Shown piece by piece: positions 1 through 7,855 of a stretch of DNA of 37,642 bases. The position numbers and the translations under genes are program-made. Within the stretch, counting starts at the first letter, position 1. Each line of letters opens with the position of its first letter. The stretch comes from JBBIIC01 sp037446725 (GTDB taxonomy: Bacteria; Actinomycetota; Coriobacteriia; Anaerosomatales; SLCP01), in assembly GCA_037446725.1 (NCBI GenBank), contig JBBIIC010000022.1:1-37642 (forward strand), written 5' to 3'. Under the pieces are notes generated by a model. It saw only the letters and a program-made list of their open reading frames with translations, was not told where the DNA came from and searched no databases.

Positions 1-2
1 TC

Positions 3-92
3 GTGGTACTCGAGATCTACACCACCTCCTCGAACCCCGCCGAGCACAAGGACGCCATGCTGGCCGCGGCTAAGGCGATGGCCGGTCAGTGA
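3..92 (+). CDS. 3' end of an unidentified protein (partial)
   Basis: An open frame runs in from the left edge and stops at TGA 90-92. It gives about 29 residues ending AKAMAGQ, rich in Ala, Met and charged residues and probably helical. The next gene starts five bases later with GTG, so the two are probably co-transcribed. Too little is present to assign a family. Confidence 0.5.
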   Translation: MVLEIYTTSSNPAEHKDAMLAAAKAMAGQ

Positions 93-96
93 TGCC

Positions 97-1713
97 GTGA
101 GCGAACGCGAGCGAGAGTCAGCGACTGCGACGCCGGGGGGCACGCCGCTCCCGGCCTACCGTCGCAGGCGCCGCATGCTTGTGTTCGCCGTCCTTCTCGT
201 GTTCGTGGCAGGCGTGGCCGGTGTCGTCGTCGACGCGAACCGCATGCTCGCGGGCCCCACGACCCCGGCCGTCGATCTCCTCGGGCGCCCGAGTGTCCCG
301 GAGTTCGCCTTCGACATCACCGGCAGCGAGGACGCCCCGCTGCAACGCCCCGTCTCGGTTGCCGTCACCAAGGACAGCGTGTTCGTGACGGATTCGCTCG
401 CGGGTCACGTCGCGGTGTTCCGCTATAGCGGTGCGCTCGACGGCCACATCGGAGAGGACCGGCTGCAGGTGCCCGTCTATGTGGCGGTCAGTCCCGATGC
501 CGCCGAGATCTTCGTCTCGGACCGCGCTCTCGCACGGGTGCTGGTGTTCAGCACCGTGGACGGCTCGTTCATCGAGACGATCACGCCGGCCATCGTGAGC
601 TCGACCGAGGCGACCGCGTCCGCGGACGCCTCGGACTCGCAAGCCGCGACGGCGTCCGCCGACACGACGGCACCAGCCTCGGTCGAAGAGACCCGCACGC
701 CGTTCGCATGGGCGCCGATCGCCGTTGCGGTCGCCGACGACGGCACGCTGCTCGTCTCCGATGTACTCGACACCCATCGCGTGTGGCACCTCGAGCGCGA
801 CGGGACGGTTATCGCCGGGGTCCCCGATCCGGATGACCCGAACCCCCAGGTCACACTCGACTTCCCGAACGCGGTGAAGTCCGTCGGTGAGCGGGTCTGG
901 ATCTCCGACAGCAACAGCCGGCGGCTTCTCGAGCTCGGTGAGGGAGGGCGCCTTGTGCGCTCGTTGCCGCTCGGCCGGCTCATACGCGGCTTCGACGTCG
1001 TCCTCGCGGAAGAGGGCGGCCCGGTCTACTTCGCGTTCGTCGATGCGTTCTCGCACGAGGTGGTACTCGTCTCCGAAAGCGGCAGCGAGGTGGCTCGCTT
1101 CGGGGGACCGGGTACGGGTCCGGGACAGATGTCCTTCCCGAACGACGTGGTCGTGCACGACGGCGTAACCTGGGTCGTCGACACCGGCAATGCCCGTGTC
1201 CAGGCATGGGAGTGGGGCGATTCCGCGCGAATCGCGGCCGCGGCGGTCTGGCCGGGCGGTCCGAGCTGGCTCGGTCTCCTGTCCGCACTACTCATGCTCG
1301 CTCCGCTGGCACTGCTCTTCCTGCTCCGACGCGTGCGCGCGGCGGTGAGTCCCGAGGCCATCCCGATGTTGTCCGTGTGGGGTGCGACGAGCGGGCGGTG
1401 GGGCAGGGTGCGGTTGCTGGTGCCGCCTTCGGCAGGTGAGCCACCTGACGCCGAGACACTCCCGCTCATCGACACGAGCCCGGTCTCACTCTCGGACGTC
1501 GCCTACATCGCGCAGGTCTACTCGCTCGAGATCGAGCAGGCCGAGGTCCTGTCGATCGCGCTGCGCGTCCGGATGCTCGTGACCGAGGACGAGAGTCTGG
1601 CGGTGGTCGCGAGGGCGCGCGGCGTCGAGGTGTACGACCCTCGCGGCTTCTCCGCCGAGTTCGCCTCGGGAGTGCCGGAGCCCGGGGTCGACGAGAGCGG
1701 TCGGCAGGGCTAG
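97..1713 (+). CDS. Membrane-anchored NHL-repeat (beta-propeller) protein
   Basis: The 538-residue protein has an Arg-rich N-terminus, a membrane segment at about residues 27-46, and an external region of NHL-like repeats (motifs such as PVSVAVTKDSVFVTD, PNDVVVHDGVTWVVDTGNARVQ). A second membrane segment lies at about 388-412, followed by a 125-residue cytoplasmic tail that I do not recognise. An Ala/Ser/Thr-rich stretch at about 166-200 is a probable loop or linker in the propeller. The GTG start at 97 follows the upstream stop by five bases. NHL propellers usually bind proteins or ligands. The position just upstream of a giant multihaem cytochrome suggests a role in cytochrome assembly or an extracytoplasmic electron-transfer complex (inference). 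The tail contains an ARARGVEVYDP motif. The family call is fairly sure; the function is unknown. Confidence 0.75.
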   Translation: MSERERESATATPGGTPLPAYRRRRRMLVFAVLLVFVAGVAGVVVDANRMLAGPTTPAVDLLGRPSVPEFAFDITGSEDAPLQRPVSVAVTKDSVFVTDSLAGHVAVFRYSGALDGHIGEDRLQVPVYVAVSPDAAEIFVSDRALARVLVFSTVDGSFIETITPAIVSSTEATASADASDSQAATASADTTAPASVEETRTPFAWAPIAVAVADDGTLLVSDVLDTHRVWHLERDGTVIAGVPDPDDPNPQVTLDFPNAVKSVGERVWISDSNSRRLLELGEGGRLVRSLPLGRLIRGFDVVLAEEGGPVYFAFVDAFSHEVVLVSESGSEVARFGGPGTGPGQMSFPNDVVVHDGVTWVVDTGNARVQAWEWGDSARIAAAAVWPGGPSWLGLLSALLMLAPLALLFLLRRVRAAVSPEAIPMLSVWGATSGRWGRVRLLVPPSAGEPPDAETLPLIDTSPVSLSDVAYIAQVYSLEIEQAEVLSIALRVRMLVTEDESLAVVARARGVEVYDPRGFSAEFASGVPEPGVDESGRQG

Positions 1714-1718
1714 TTTCC

Positions 1719-1743
1719 GCAGGTCGAGGTGCACCAGACCTGC
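1719..1743 (+). terminator. Hairpin downstream of the NHL gene
   Basis: GCAGGTC (1719-1725) and GACCTGC (1737-1743) form a perfect 7-bp inverted repeat with an 11-base loop, six bases after the stop of the NHL-repeat gene. There is no T-run after it, so it is at best a weak terminator. It also lies just upstream of the -10-like sequence at 1752 and could instead be an operator. Confidence 0.35.
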
Positions 1744-1751
1744 TCAGACGG

Positions 1752-1800
1752 TATACTGGCCGTTAGGGCTCTTGACCCGGCGACCGGCGACTGCCGGGTC
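1752..1800 (+). promoter_or_regulatory. -10-like TATACT and 5'-UTR hairpin before the fused cytochrome gene
   Basis: TATACT at 1752-1757 resembles a sigma-A -10 box in an otherwise GC-rich stretch; no convincing -35 is visible 16-18 bases upstream. Downstream, GACCCGGC (1774-1781) pairs perfectly with GCCGGGTC (1793-1800) around an 11-base loop, ending three bases before the TTG start at 1804. A hairpin so close to the start could control translation. It does not match the cyclic-di-GMP riboswitch pattern I know. Confidence 0.35.
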
Positions 1801-1803
1801 TGA

Positions 1804-4800
1804 TTGAGGGCCCCGGGACGGATGTGGCCGATGGTCGATGGTCGAGCGACGCCTGGGTTCACCGGGCGGACCGGCGCGGGTGCGAGGGGTGTGACGGGGG
1901 TCGCGCTGTGCGCGGTCCTTGTCTTCGCTGTCCTTGTACTCATCCCGGCCGGTGTGTTCGCCGCGGATCTGCCACCCCATGTCACCCCGGATGAGGGCCC
2001 CGATTCATGCGCCATGTGCCACCGCTCCCACAGCGCGCCGGGCGTCGTCGCCCGGTCTCAGCTCGGCACGTGGGAGACCACCAGCTCGGCGCTCGTGCTC
2101 GCGGATCCGTCCTCGAACTCGGGTGACGCGGCGCTCTGCCTGACCTGTCACGGCGTCGACGCGCTCGGTTCCGGCATCGACGTTCAGAGCGACTTCGCGG
2201 GTGTGTCGGTGCACTCGATGCTGCCGGACGACTCGCTCTTTGAGGGTGTGCCGCCGAAGCAGTGCAGTTCCTGTCACGACAGTCACGGCGTCGAGCGGCG
2301 TGGCGACGGCACTCCGTACCCGGGCCTGCTGCGCGCGTCGACCGAGGACGGTGATCTCCAGCACTCGGGCGAGGAGTACTGCGCGACCTGCCACTTCGAA
2401 GCGCGCGAGACACAGCTCAACCGCTTCGACGGGCTGCCGGTCTACGAGAAGACCGCTCACGCACGCATGCCCGGGCCGGCGTTCGGCACCGAGATCACGT
2501 GCTCGAACTGCCACGCATCACACGGCTCGGACATCGCTCCACTCATCCGCAGCGAGATCACGACGCCAGCAGCGTCCGCTCCGGCCACCGTGACCGCGAA
2601 CGATCGCACGCTGTGCTACGCGTGCCACGCCGAGGCGCAGGCGACCTGGCTCGGCGGGGGCGTGTACGACGACGAGACCACGCAGACCGTGCACGGGGCC
2701 TCCGACGTGGCTCTGCCGTTGCTCGCCGAGTACGCGCTCAGGGACCTCGAGCCCTCCGAGGAGACCACGCGACTGGCCGGCGAGTGCCAGTCGTGCCACA
2801 ACCCGATGGGCAGTGACGACGGCACAGGCGGGCCGGTCGCCAAGCTCGCGGAACTCGAGGGCCGTGAGCTGTGCTACTCGTGCCACAACGCGGACAACGC
2901 CGCGGAGATCACCGACATGGCGTCGTGGGGCGTGCGGCCCGAGAACATGCTCGGCGAGCCCGAGCTCGTCGTTGCGTGGGACCCCGAGAACCTTCCCGGG
3001 GCCTACGGCGGGCTGCACGTGCACACGCGTGCGTTCGGGGATGACGAGGCCCCGTACGACCTCGAGGGTCCGCGCCGCTACCGCGTCGCCAACGGGATGG
3101 ACGGCCGTACCGGCGCGATGGCGTACGGGGATATCGATGCATCGGGCGCGACCGCGCTCGTCGTCGCCGACCCGGCAGCGCCGGTCGTGCGCGTGTTCCG
3201 CTCCGACCCGCTGGCGGGCCTGGCGTACAACAGTCATCCCATCGCCGAGCCGGCAGCCTTCATCGAGATAGGCGAGTTCATCGCTGACGGAAGCGGCCGG
3301 CCCGAGCTGGCCGTGGTGAGTGTCGAGACGGCCGGGGCGAGCTATGCGCGCATCTACCGCTCTGAGGGGAGCGGTTTGAACCTCGTCGCGGGACCGACGT
3401 TCGTCGGCGACAACGCCTCGGGTCTCGCGTCCGGCAACCTGACCGGCGGCGCCGTCGCGGACCTCGTAGTGACCGCGCTCACCGGCAATCCGCTCGGCCC
3501 CGGTGAGCTGCGCACCCTGAGTGCCGCGGGCGGCACGCTCGTGTCGAGCGGGCCGTACGCGACGCTGCGCGGCCCGCGTGGTCCGTCGATCGGCAACGTC
3601 TGGCTCGCCTCCTCCGAGACGACCGAGATCGTCGTCGCCAACTCGGGCGAGACGATTGACGCGCTTTCGGTGTTCAGTGCCGCGGGGGCCCCGCTCGGCT
3701 CCTACGAGGCCACCATCACCCCCGGTGGGGCCGTCGCGTGGGACACCGCGATCGGGAATGTCCTGCCCGGCGTCGGGACGGTCGAGGTCGCCGTCGCGCT
3801 TCGGAGTGAGACGAGCGCGAGCGGCGTGAGCGTCTTTCGCACCGAGCCGGCGAACGGGCTCGTGAACCACGCGACCTACGAGACCGGGAGCCGGTTCGCA
3901 ACCTCGTCTCTCGAGATCGGCGACGTCGACGGAGACGGCGCCGTGCAGCTTGTCGTCGGCAACGCGGGCGTGCTCTCGCGCACCCCCGGCGATTCGGTGT
4001 CGTCGTCGGTCCAGGCATTCAGCGCTGACGGGGCGGGCACCTCGATGAGCGTCACGCTCACCCGGTGGGGCGGCGGCGCGGAGCTGGCCGGCGGGAGTCC
4101 CGCGGTCGCCGTGGTCGACCTCGGGCCCGTGGGTCGCAGCCGTCATCCCGCGAGCGCGGTCGAAGGTGCCCACGTCTCCACGGAGACTGCCGGCTTCGAG
4201 CGTCACGCCGAGTGCGTCGACTGCCACAACGTGCATGCGGCGACAGCAGAAGTTCGTGACTCGCTGGAGGCCCCGGCGGTCTACGGAGTCATCCGGGGCA
4301 CGTGGGGAACCGATGTCTCCGACGACACCCTCGTCGAGGGGATCGAGAACGAGTACGAGTTGTGCTTCAAGTGCCACGCCACGGGGGGCGAGTCACCGCG
4401 TGACATCGCGGCCGAGTTCTCCTTGACGTCCGCACACCCGGTCATGGGCCCGAGCGCACAGACGTACTGTGTGGACTGCCACGGCAATGCAGGCGCCGGA
4501 CCTGTCGGTCCACACGTGAGCTCGGCGGCGCCCCTGCTCGTCGCACCGCTCTCTGGCGCCCCACCATCAGACGGTGCCATGTTGTGCTTCGACTGTCATG
4601 ACGCAGAGCTCTACAGGGACGGCACTGCCCCGGCGGCCGGCACCGGATTCCGTGATGTGAGCGTCAACCTGCATCAGTTGCACGTCGCTTCCGGCAGTGG
4701 ACACGGTCTCGGTTGCGAGTCGTGCCACGCCAGTCACGGAAGCGCGAACGAGTTCCTTATCCGCGCTGGTCTGGGCTGGGTAGTCGCGGCGGACGGAGGG

Positions 4801-5718
4801 CAGTGCACGACCGAGTGCCACACCCCGCCCACCTACTCCTACTCACGATCTGCTTCACCCTGGACGGCCCAGGCATCGGGTGTCACTGACACGCTCCGTG
4901 ACGTGCAGTTCGTGAGTTCCTCACTTGGCTGGATAGTCGGCGACGCCGGCCGGATCCTGCGTACCACGAATGGCGGCGTCACCTGGACCGTGCAGGCGTC
5001 CGGCACGACGGAGAGCCTGACGAGCCTCAGCTTCATCAACGCGTCCAATGGCTGGGTGGTGGGCGCGACCAACACGATTCGCGTCACCACGGACGGCGGC
5101 ACCGCCTGGGCTGCGCAGGCGCCGGGCAACCCCAGGAGGGACTGGAACAGCGTAGACTTCGTCAACGCAACGACCGGCTGGGTGGTCGCGAACAACGCGA
5201 TCCGCCGCACCACGAACGGCGGCACCACCTGGGTTAATCAGCCACCCGGCAACCCTGCGAGGATCTGGTACGGCGTGGACTTCGTCAGTACAACCACCGG
5301 CTGGGTGGTGGGCACCAACGGCACGATTCGCGTCACCACGACCAGCGGCGCCGCCTGGAACCTCCAGACGTCCGGCGTGACCGTTATCCTCCGTGACGTG
5401 CACTTCCTGAACTCGTCGATTGGGTGGATCGTCGGAGACGGCGGCACGATCCTCCGCACCACGAATGGCGGGGCGACCTGGACGAGCCAGACCATCGGCA
5501 CCGCCAACCTCTACGGCGTCCACTTCATCGATGCGAACTCCGGCTGGGTGGTCGGTGCGGGCGGAGTCATCCTCAAGACCACGAACGGCGGGGCAAGCTG
5601 GACGGTTGAGACCTCCGGCACGACCGCCGACCTGGAGGGTGTGTCCTTCGTCGATGTCAAGACCGGCTGGGCGGTCGGCGCCGCCGGCACGATCCGCCAC
5701 TACAACGTGATCCCGTAG
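1804..5718 (+). CDS. Giant multihaem cytochrome c with FG-GAP-like and YCF48/BNR-like repeat regions
   Basis: This is a predicted exported protein of up to 1,304 residues. A hydrophobic segment (GVTGVALCAVLVFAVLVLI) ends near GVFAADL, consistent with a signal peptide or anchor. Eight CXXCH haem sites lie at about residues 69-360 (CAMCH, CLTCH, CSSCH, CATCH, CSNCH, CYACH, CQSCH, CYSCH). A central region of about 400-780 has FG-GAP/VCBS-like repeats, including the calcium-loop-like GDVDGDGAVQLVVGN. Five more CXXCH sites follow (CVDCH, CFKCH, CVDCH, CFDCH, CESCH) plus one CTTECH. Residues 1018-1304 are about seven YCF48/BNR-like blades (GWVVG, TTNGG.TW). Haem would be attached outside the membrane, so extracellular or periplasmic electron transfer is likely (inference). 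The TTG at 1804 opens the frame; ATG 1822 or 1831 are alternative starts and keep the signal sequence. Confidence 0.85.
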   Translation: MRAPGRMWPMVDGRATPGFTGRTGAGARGVTGVALCAVLVFAVLVLIPAGVFAADLPPHVTPDEGPDSCAMCHRSHSAPGVVARSQLGTWETTSSALVLADPSSNSGDAALCLTCHGVDALGSGIDVQSDFAGVSVHSMLPDDSLFEGVPPKQCSSCHDSHGVERRGDGTPYPGLLRASTEDGDLQHSGEEYCATCHFEARETQLNRFDGLPVYEKTAHARMPGPAFGTEITCSNCHASHGSDIAPLIRSEITTPAASAPATVTANDRTLCYACHAEAQATWLGGGVYDDETTQTVHGASDVALPLLAEYALRDLEPSEETTRLAGECQSCHNPMGSDDGTGGPVAKLAELEGRELCYSCHNADNAAEITDMASWGVRPENMLGEPELVVAWDPENLPGAYGGLHVHTRAFGDDEAPYDLEGPRRYRVANGMDGRTGAMAYGDIDASGATALVVADPAAPVVRVFRSDPLAGLAYNSHPIAEPAAFIEIGEFIADGSGRPELAVVSVETAGASYARIYRSEGSGLNLVAGPTFVGDNASGLASGNLTGGAVADLVVTALTGNPLGPGELRTLSAAGGTLVSSGPYATLRGPRGPSIGNVWLASSETTEIVVANSGETIDALSVFSAAGAPLGSYEATITPGGAVAWDTAIGNVLPGVGTVEVAVALRSETSASGVSVFRTEPANGLVNHATYETGSRFATSSLEIGDVDGDGAVQLVVGNAGVLSRTPGDSVSSSVQAFSADGAGTSMSVTLTRWGGGAELAGGSPAVAVVDLGPVGRSRHPASAVEGAHVSTETAGFERHAECVDCHNVHAATAEVRDSLEAPAVYGVIRGTWGTDVSDDTLVEGIENEYELCFKCHATGGESPRDIAAEFSLTSAHPVMGPSAQTYCVDCHGNAGAGPVGPHVSSAAPLLVAPLSGAPPSDGAMLCFDCHDAELYRDGTAPAAGTGFRDVSVNLHQLHVASGSGHGLGCESCHASHGSANEFLIRAGLGWVVAADGGQCTTECHTPPTYSYSRSASPWTAQASGVTDTLRDVQFVSSSLGWIVGDAGRILRTTNGGVTWTVQASGTTESLTSLSFINASNGWVVGATNTIRVTTDGGTAWAAQAPGNPRRDWNSVDFVNATTGWVVANNAIRRTTNGGTTWVNQPPGNPARIWYGVDFVSTTTGWVVGTNGTIRVTTTSGAAWNLQTSGVTVILRDVHFLNSSIGWIVGDGGTILRTTNGGATWTSQTIGTANLYGVHFIDANSGWVVGAGGVILKTTNGGASWTVETSGTTADLEGVSFVDVKTGWAVGAAGTIRHYNVIP
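4858..5715 (+). repeat. About seven degenerate tandem blades (YCF48/BNR-like) at the C-terminus
   Basis: Units of about 40-45 codons repeat a pattern of Trp-[TA]-x-Gln, then F(V/I)...GW(V/I)VG, then I.(R/K)TT(N/D)GG. The units start near WTAQ, WTVQ, WAAQ, WVNQ, WNLQ, WTSQ and WTVE. The last ends in GWAVGAAGTIRHY, which may close the propeller. The DNA copies also share phrases such as accacgaatggcggc, suggesting fairly recent duplication or gene conversion. Confidence 0.8.
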
Positions 5719-5724
5719 TTCGCC

Positions 5725-6765
5725 CTACTGCTCCACCACGAAGACCGGCGTGCCCACGTCCACCAGCTCGTAGAGCCCCTCGATATCAACACGCTTCATG
5801 CGGATGCAGCCGTGGCTTGCCGCCGTCCCGATCGACGCCTCGTTCGGCGTGCCGTGGATGCGGATCCCCGGGGCGTTGAGGTTGAGGGCGCGCGTCCCCA
5901 GCGGGTTGTCCGGCCCGGGGCCGATCTTAGCCGGCATCGTCTTCGCCCAGTCACTTCCCGGGTTGACCCACGTGGGCATGTAGCGCTTGAGCGTGATCTC
6001 CCACTCACCGCGCGGCGTGGCGTAGCCCTCGGCGCCGATGGCGATCGGGTAGGTGCGGTCGAGGCGCGTGTCCTCCCACAGCTCGAGCGTGCGCGACGCC
6101 CGGCGTATCACGATCCACTGCCCGAGGTCTTCCTCGGCGACCTCGGGTATCACCGGCAGCACGGGCAGATCGACCTCGTTGTCTGCGGACAGGAGCGCCC
6201 GGGCGAGCAACGTCACGGAGGCCTCCTGGTCGAGCCGCCGGCCCTCGGCCGACGGACCGATCTCGACGACACCCTTGTTGATCCCGACGGTGGCATCGAC
6301 AGAGGGCTGGTCGATCGCGACGGCCATACCCGCGACCCGGTCGGCGAGCGCGCTCTCGTCGACGACGATCACGGGCTCGAGCTCAACGCGTACCGGCTCT
6401 TCGAGGAGGCGGCGGTAGATGCGGTCGGCGATGGTGGACAAACGCACGGGCTCGTAGGCGTCCTCGACGGCGGTTTCGACGTCGGCATGGAGGAACTCGG
6501 CCGGATCGATCCGGAAGCTCATACCCGCCGCGCGTACGGTGACAGGAGCGAGCATCGGTTCGACCACGGCGCGTTCGATCGCCTCGCGGGTCTCGGTGTG
6601 CGAGAGGCCGCCAAGCTCCACGCCGGCGACCGTGACGCCAGCGGGTACCAGGTCGCGGATCGCGTAGTCGTCCGCGGCCGCCCAGGCCAACCCGCCCGAA
6701 GCCGCCATCATAGCGGCGGCCGCAAGCACCGCGGCGGTTCGCACGAGTATGGTCTTCGCGCTCAT
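5725..6765 (-). CDS. L,D-transpeptidase (YkuD family) with an N-terminal peptidoglycan-binding-4-like domain
   Basis: Forms or exchanges 3-3 peptidoglycan cross-links outside the cell. The 346-residue protein has a signal peptide (hydrophobic stretch to about residue 30, ending LAWAAADD). A region of about 40-200 resembles the PG_binding_4 domains often fused to YkuD enzymes (GVTVAGVELGGLSHTE). The C-terminal YkuD domain, about 215-346, carries the catalytic signature IHGTPNEASIG...SHGCIRM; the Cys near residue 319 is the nucleophile. The ATG at 6765 has GGAG upstream. The gene converges with the cytochrome gene, whose stop is six bases away, and is divergent from the peptidoglycan-binding gene at 6898. 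Confidence 0.92.
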   Translation of the reverse strand: MSAKTILVRTAAVLAAAAMMAASGGLAWAAADDYAIRDLVPAGVTVAGVELGGLSHTETREAIERAVVEPMLAPVTVRAAGMSFRIDPAEFLHADVETAVEDAYEPVRLSTIADRIYRRLLEEPVRVELEPVIVVDESALADRVAGMAVAIDQPSVDATVGINKGVVEIGPSAEGRRLDQEASVTLLARALLSADNEVDLPVLPVIPEVAEEDLGQWIVIRRASRTLELWEDTRLDRTYPIAIGAEGYATPRGEWEITLKRYMPTWVNPGSDWAKTMPAKIGPGPDNPLGTRALNLNAPGIRIHGTPNEASIGTAASHGCIRMKRVDIEGLYELVDVGTPVFVVEQ

Positions 6766-6897
6766 GGGGCGGTCTCCGAGCTCGGGGTGTGGTTATTCTA
6801 CAATGGATGTCCAGGCAGCACGAAACACCGCCCATCCTACTCAGACGCGCGCGCGGCCCTCGCGGTTCGCGCAGGAGACCGAAGCGAGGCTTGTCAG

Positions 6898-7788
6898 GTG
6901 AGACCGATCCTTCCCGGCGGACGGGGCGCGGCAGTCGAGGACGTGCAACGCAGATTGCTCGTGCTCGGCTACGATCTCGGGCGGACGGGTGTCGACGGCG
7001 TGTTCCTCGGCCGGACGCGGGACGCCGTCGTCGCGTTCCAGCGCGAGCACGGCCTGTCCGAGGACGGCATCGTGGGTCCGGAGACCTGGGCCACTCTCGT
7101 GGACGCGACGTTCACGCTCGGCGACCGCATGCTCTACCTGAGGCTCCCGTACTTCCACGGCAACGATGTCCTGGCGCTTCAAGGGGCGCTCAACTCCCTC
7201 GGGTTCTCGTGCGGGGCGGTCGACGGCATCTTTGGTTCGTTCACCGAGCGCGCGGTGCGCGAGTTCCAGCGCAACAGCGGCCAGCGCCCCGACGGCATCG
7301 TCGGACCCGAGACCGTCCGCTCGATCGAGCACCTCCGGCACGTGTGGGAGGGCAAGCAGACGACGATGCCGGAGTCGGCGACGGTGGCGCCCGCGCGACT
7401 CTCCCGGGTGCTGGCGGCGCACGCCGTCGCGTTCTTCCCGTGCGATCCGGTGGCCGAGGACGTTGCGACGCGTGCGGTCAACCTCGCGCTCGCCACGGAC
7501 AGCGCCGCGCGGGTGCTTCTGACCGGCGAGCCATCCTGTTCCCACGCGGATATCGTGCTCGAGCTGTGCACCACCGACCCGGCGGGCCCGCCCGCGGGGC
7601 CTGTCGTCTCGCTCGGCGACGGCAGGACGGCAGATCTCGCGAGGCGACTTGCAGTCGCACTCGAAGCGGCGACCGGCGGCCCGCCCACGCTCGTCAGGAT
7701 CGTCGTGGAGGCACCCGGATCGGGCGAGCACGACCATCAGCGCGCGGCCGTTCGACTGCTCGACGCGGTGTGCCTCGCGCTCGCCTGA
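6898..7788 (+). CDS. Protein with two PG_binding_1 domains, CwlM-like
   Basis: The 296-residue protein has two peptidoglycan-binding domains at about residues 8-63 and 85-145 (VEDVQRRLLVLGYD..GVDGVF, VLALQGALNSLGFSCGAVDGIFG, each ending in DGIVGPET). This order is that of actinobacterial CwlM, where an Amidase_3 domain follows. Here the remaining 145 residues are hydrophobic and Ala-rich and lack the metal-binding His/Glu pattern of active amidases, so this part may be a decayed or regulatory amidase fold (inference). No signal peptide is visible, so it may act in the cytoplasm, as CwlM does. The GTG start at 6898 follows a weak GCGAGG; no good in-frame start lies upstream. Confidence 0.75.
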   Translation: MRPILPGGRGAAVEDVQRRLLVLGYDLGRTGVDGVFLGRTRDAVVAFQREHGLSEDGIVGPETWATLVDATFTLGDRMLYLRLPYFHGNDVLALQGALNSLGFSCGAVDGIFGSFTERAVREFQRNSGQRPDGIVGPETVRSIEHLRHVWEGKQTTMPESATVAPARLSRVLAAHAVAFFPCDPVAEDVATRAVNLALATDSAARVLLTGEPSCSHADIVLELCTTDPAGPPAGPVVSLGDGRTADLARRLAVALEAATGGPPTLVRIVVEAPGSGEHDHQRAAVRLLDAVCLALA

Positions 7789-7855
7789 TGGCACCGAACG
7801 TGCTAGCATGAGGCGGTTGTGTACTGTACGGTCGAACCTACCAGGAGGTGGCGCT

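Noticed and set aside
118..1158. A minus-strand frame opposite the NHL gene
   Set aside because: It is Arg- and His-rich shadow sequence with no ribosome-binding site or family.
1741..1803. Cyclic-di-GMP riboswitch before the cytochrome gene
   Set aside because: Such riboswitches do occur before multihaem genes, but the conserved bases and second stem are not visible; only one hairpin is.
4858..5715. CRISPR-like or simple repeat array
   Set aside because: The repeats are in-frame protein blades with degenerate DNA similarity and no unique spacers.
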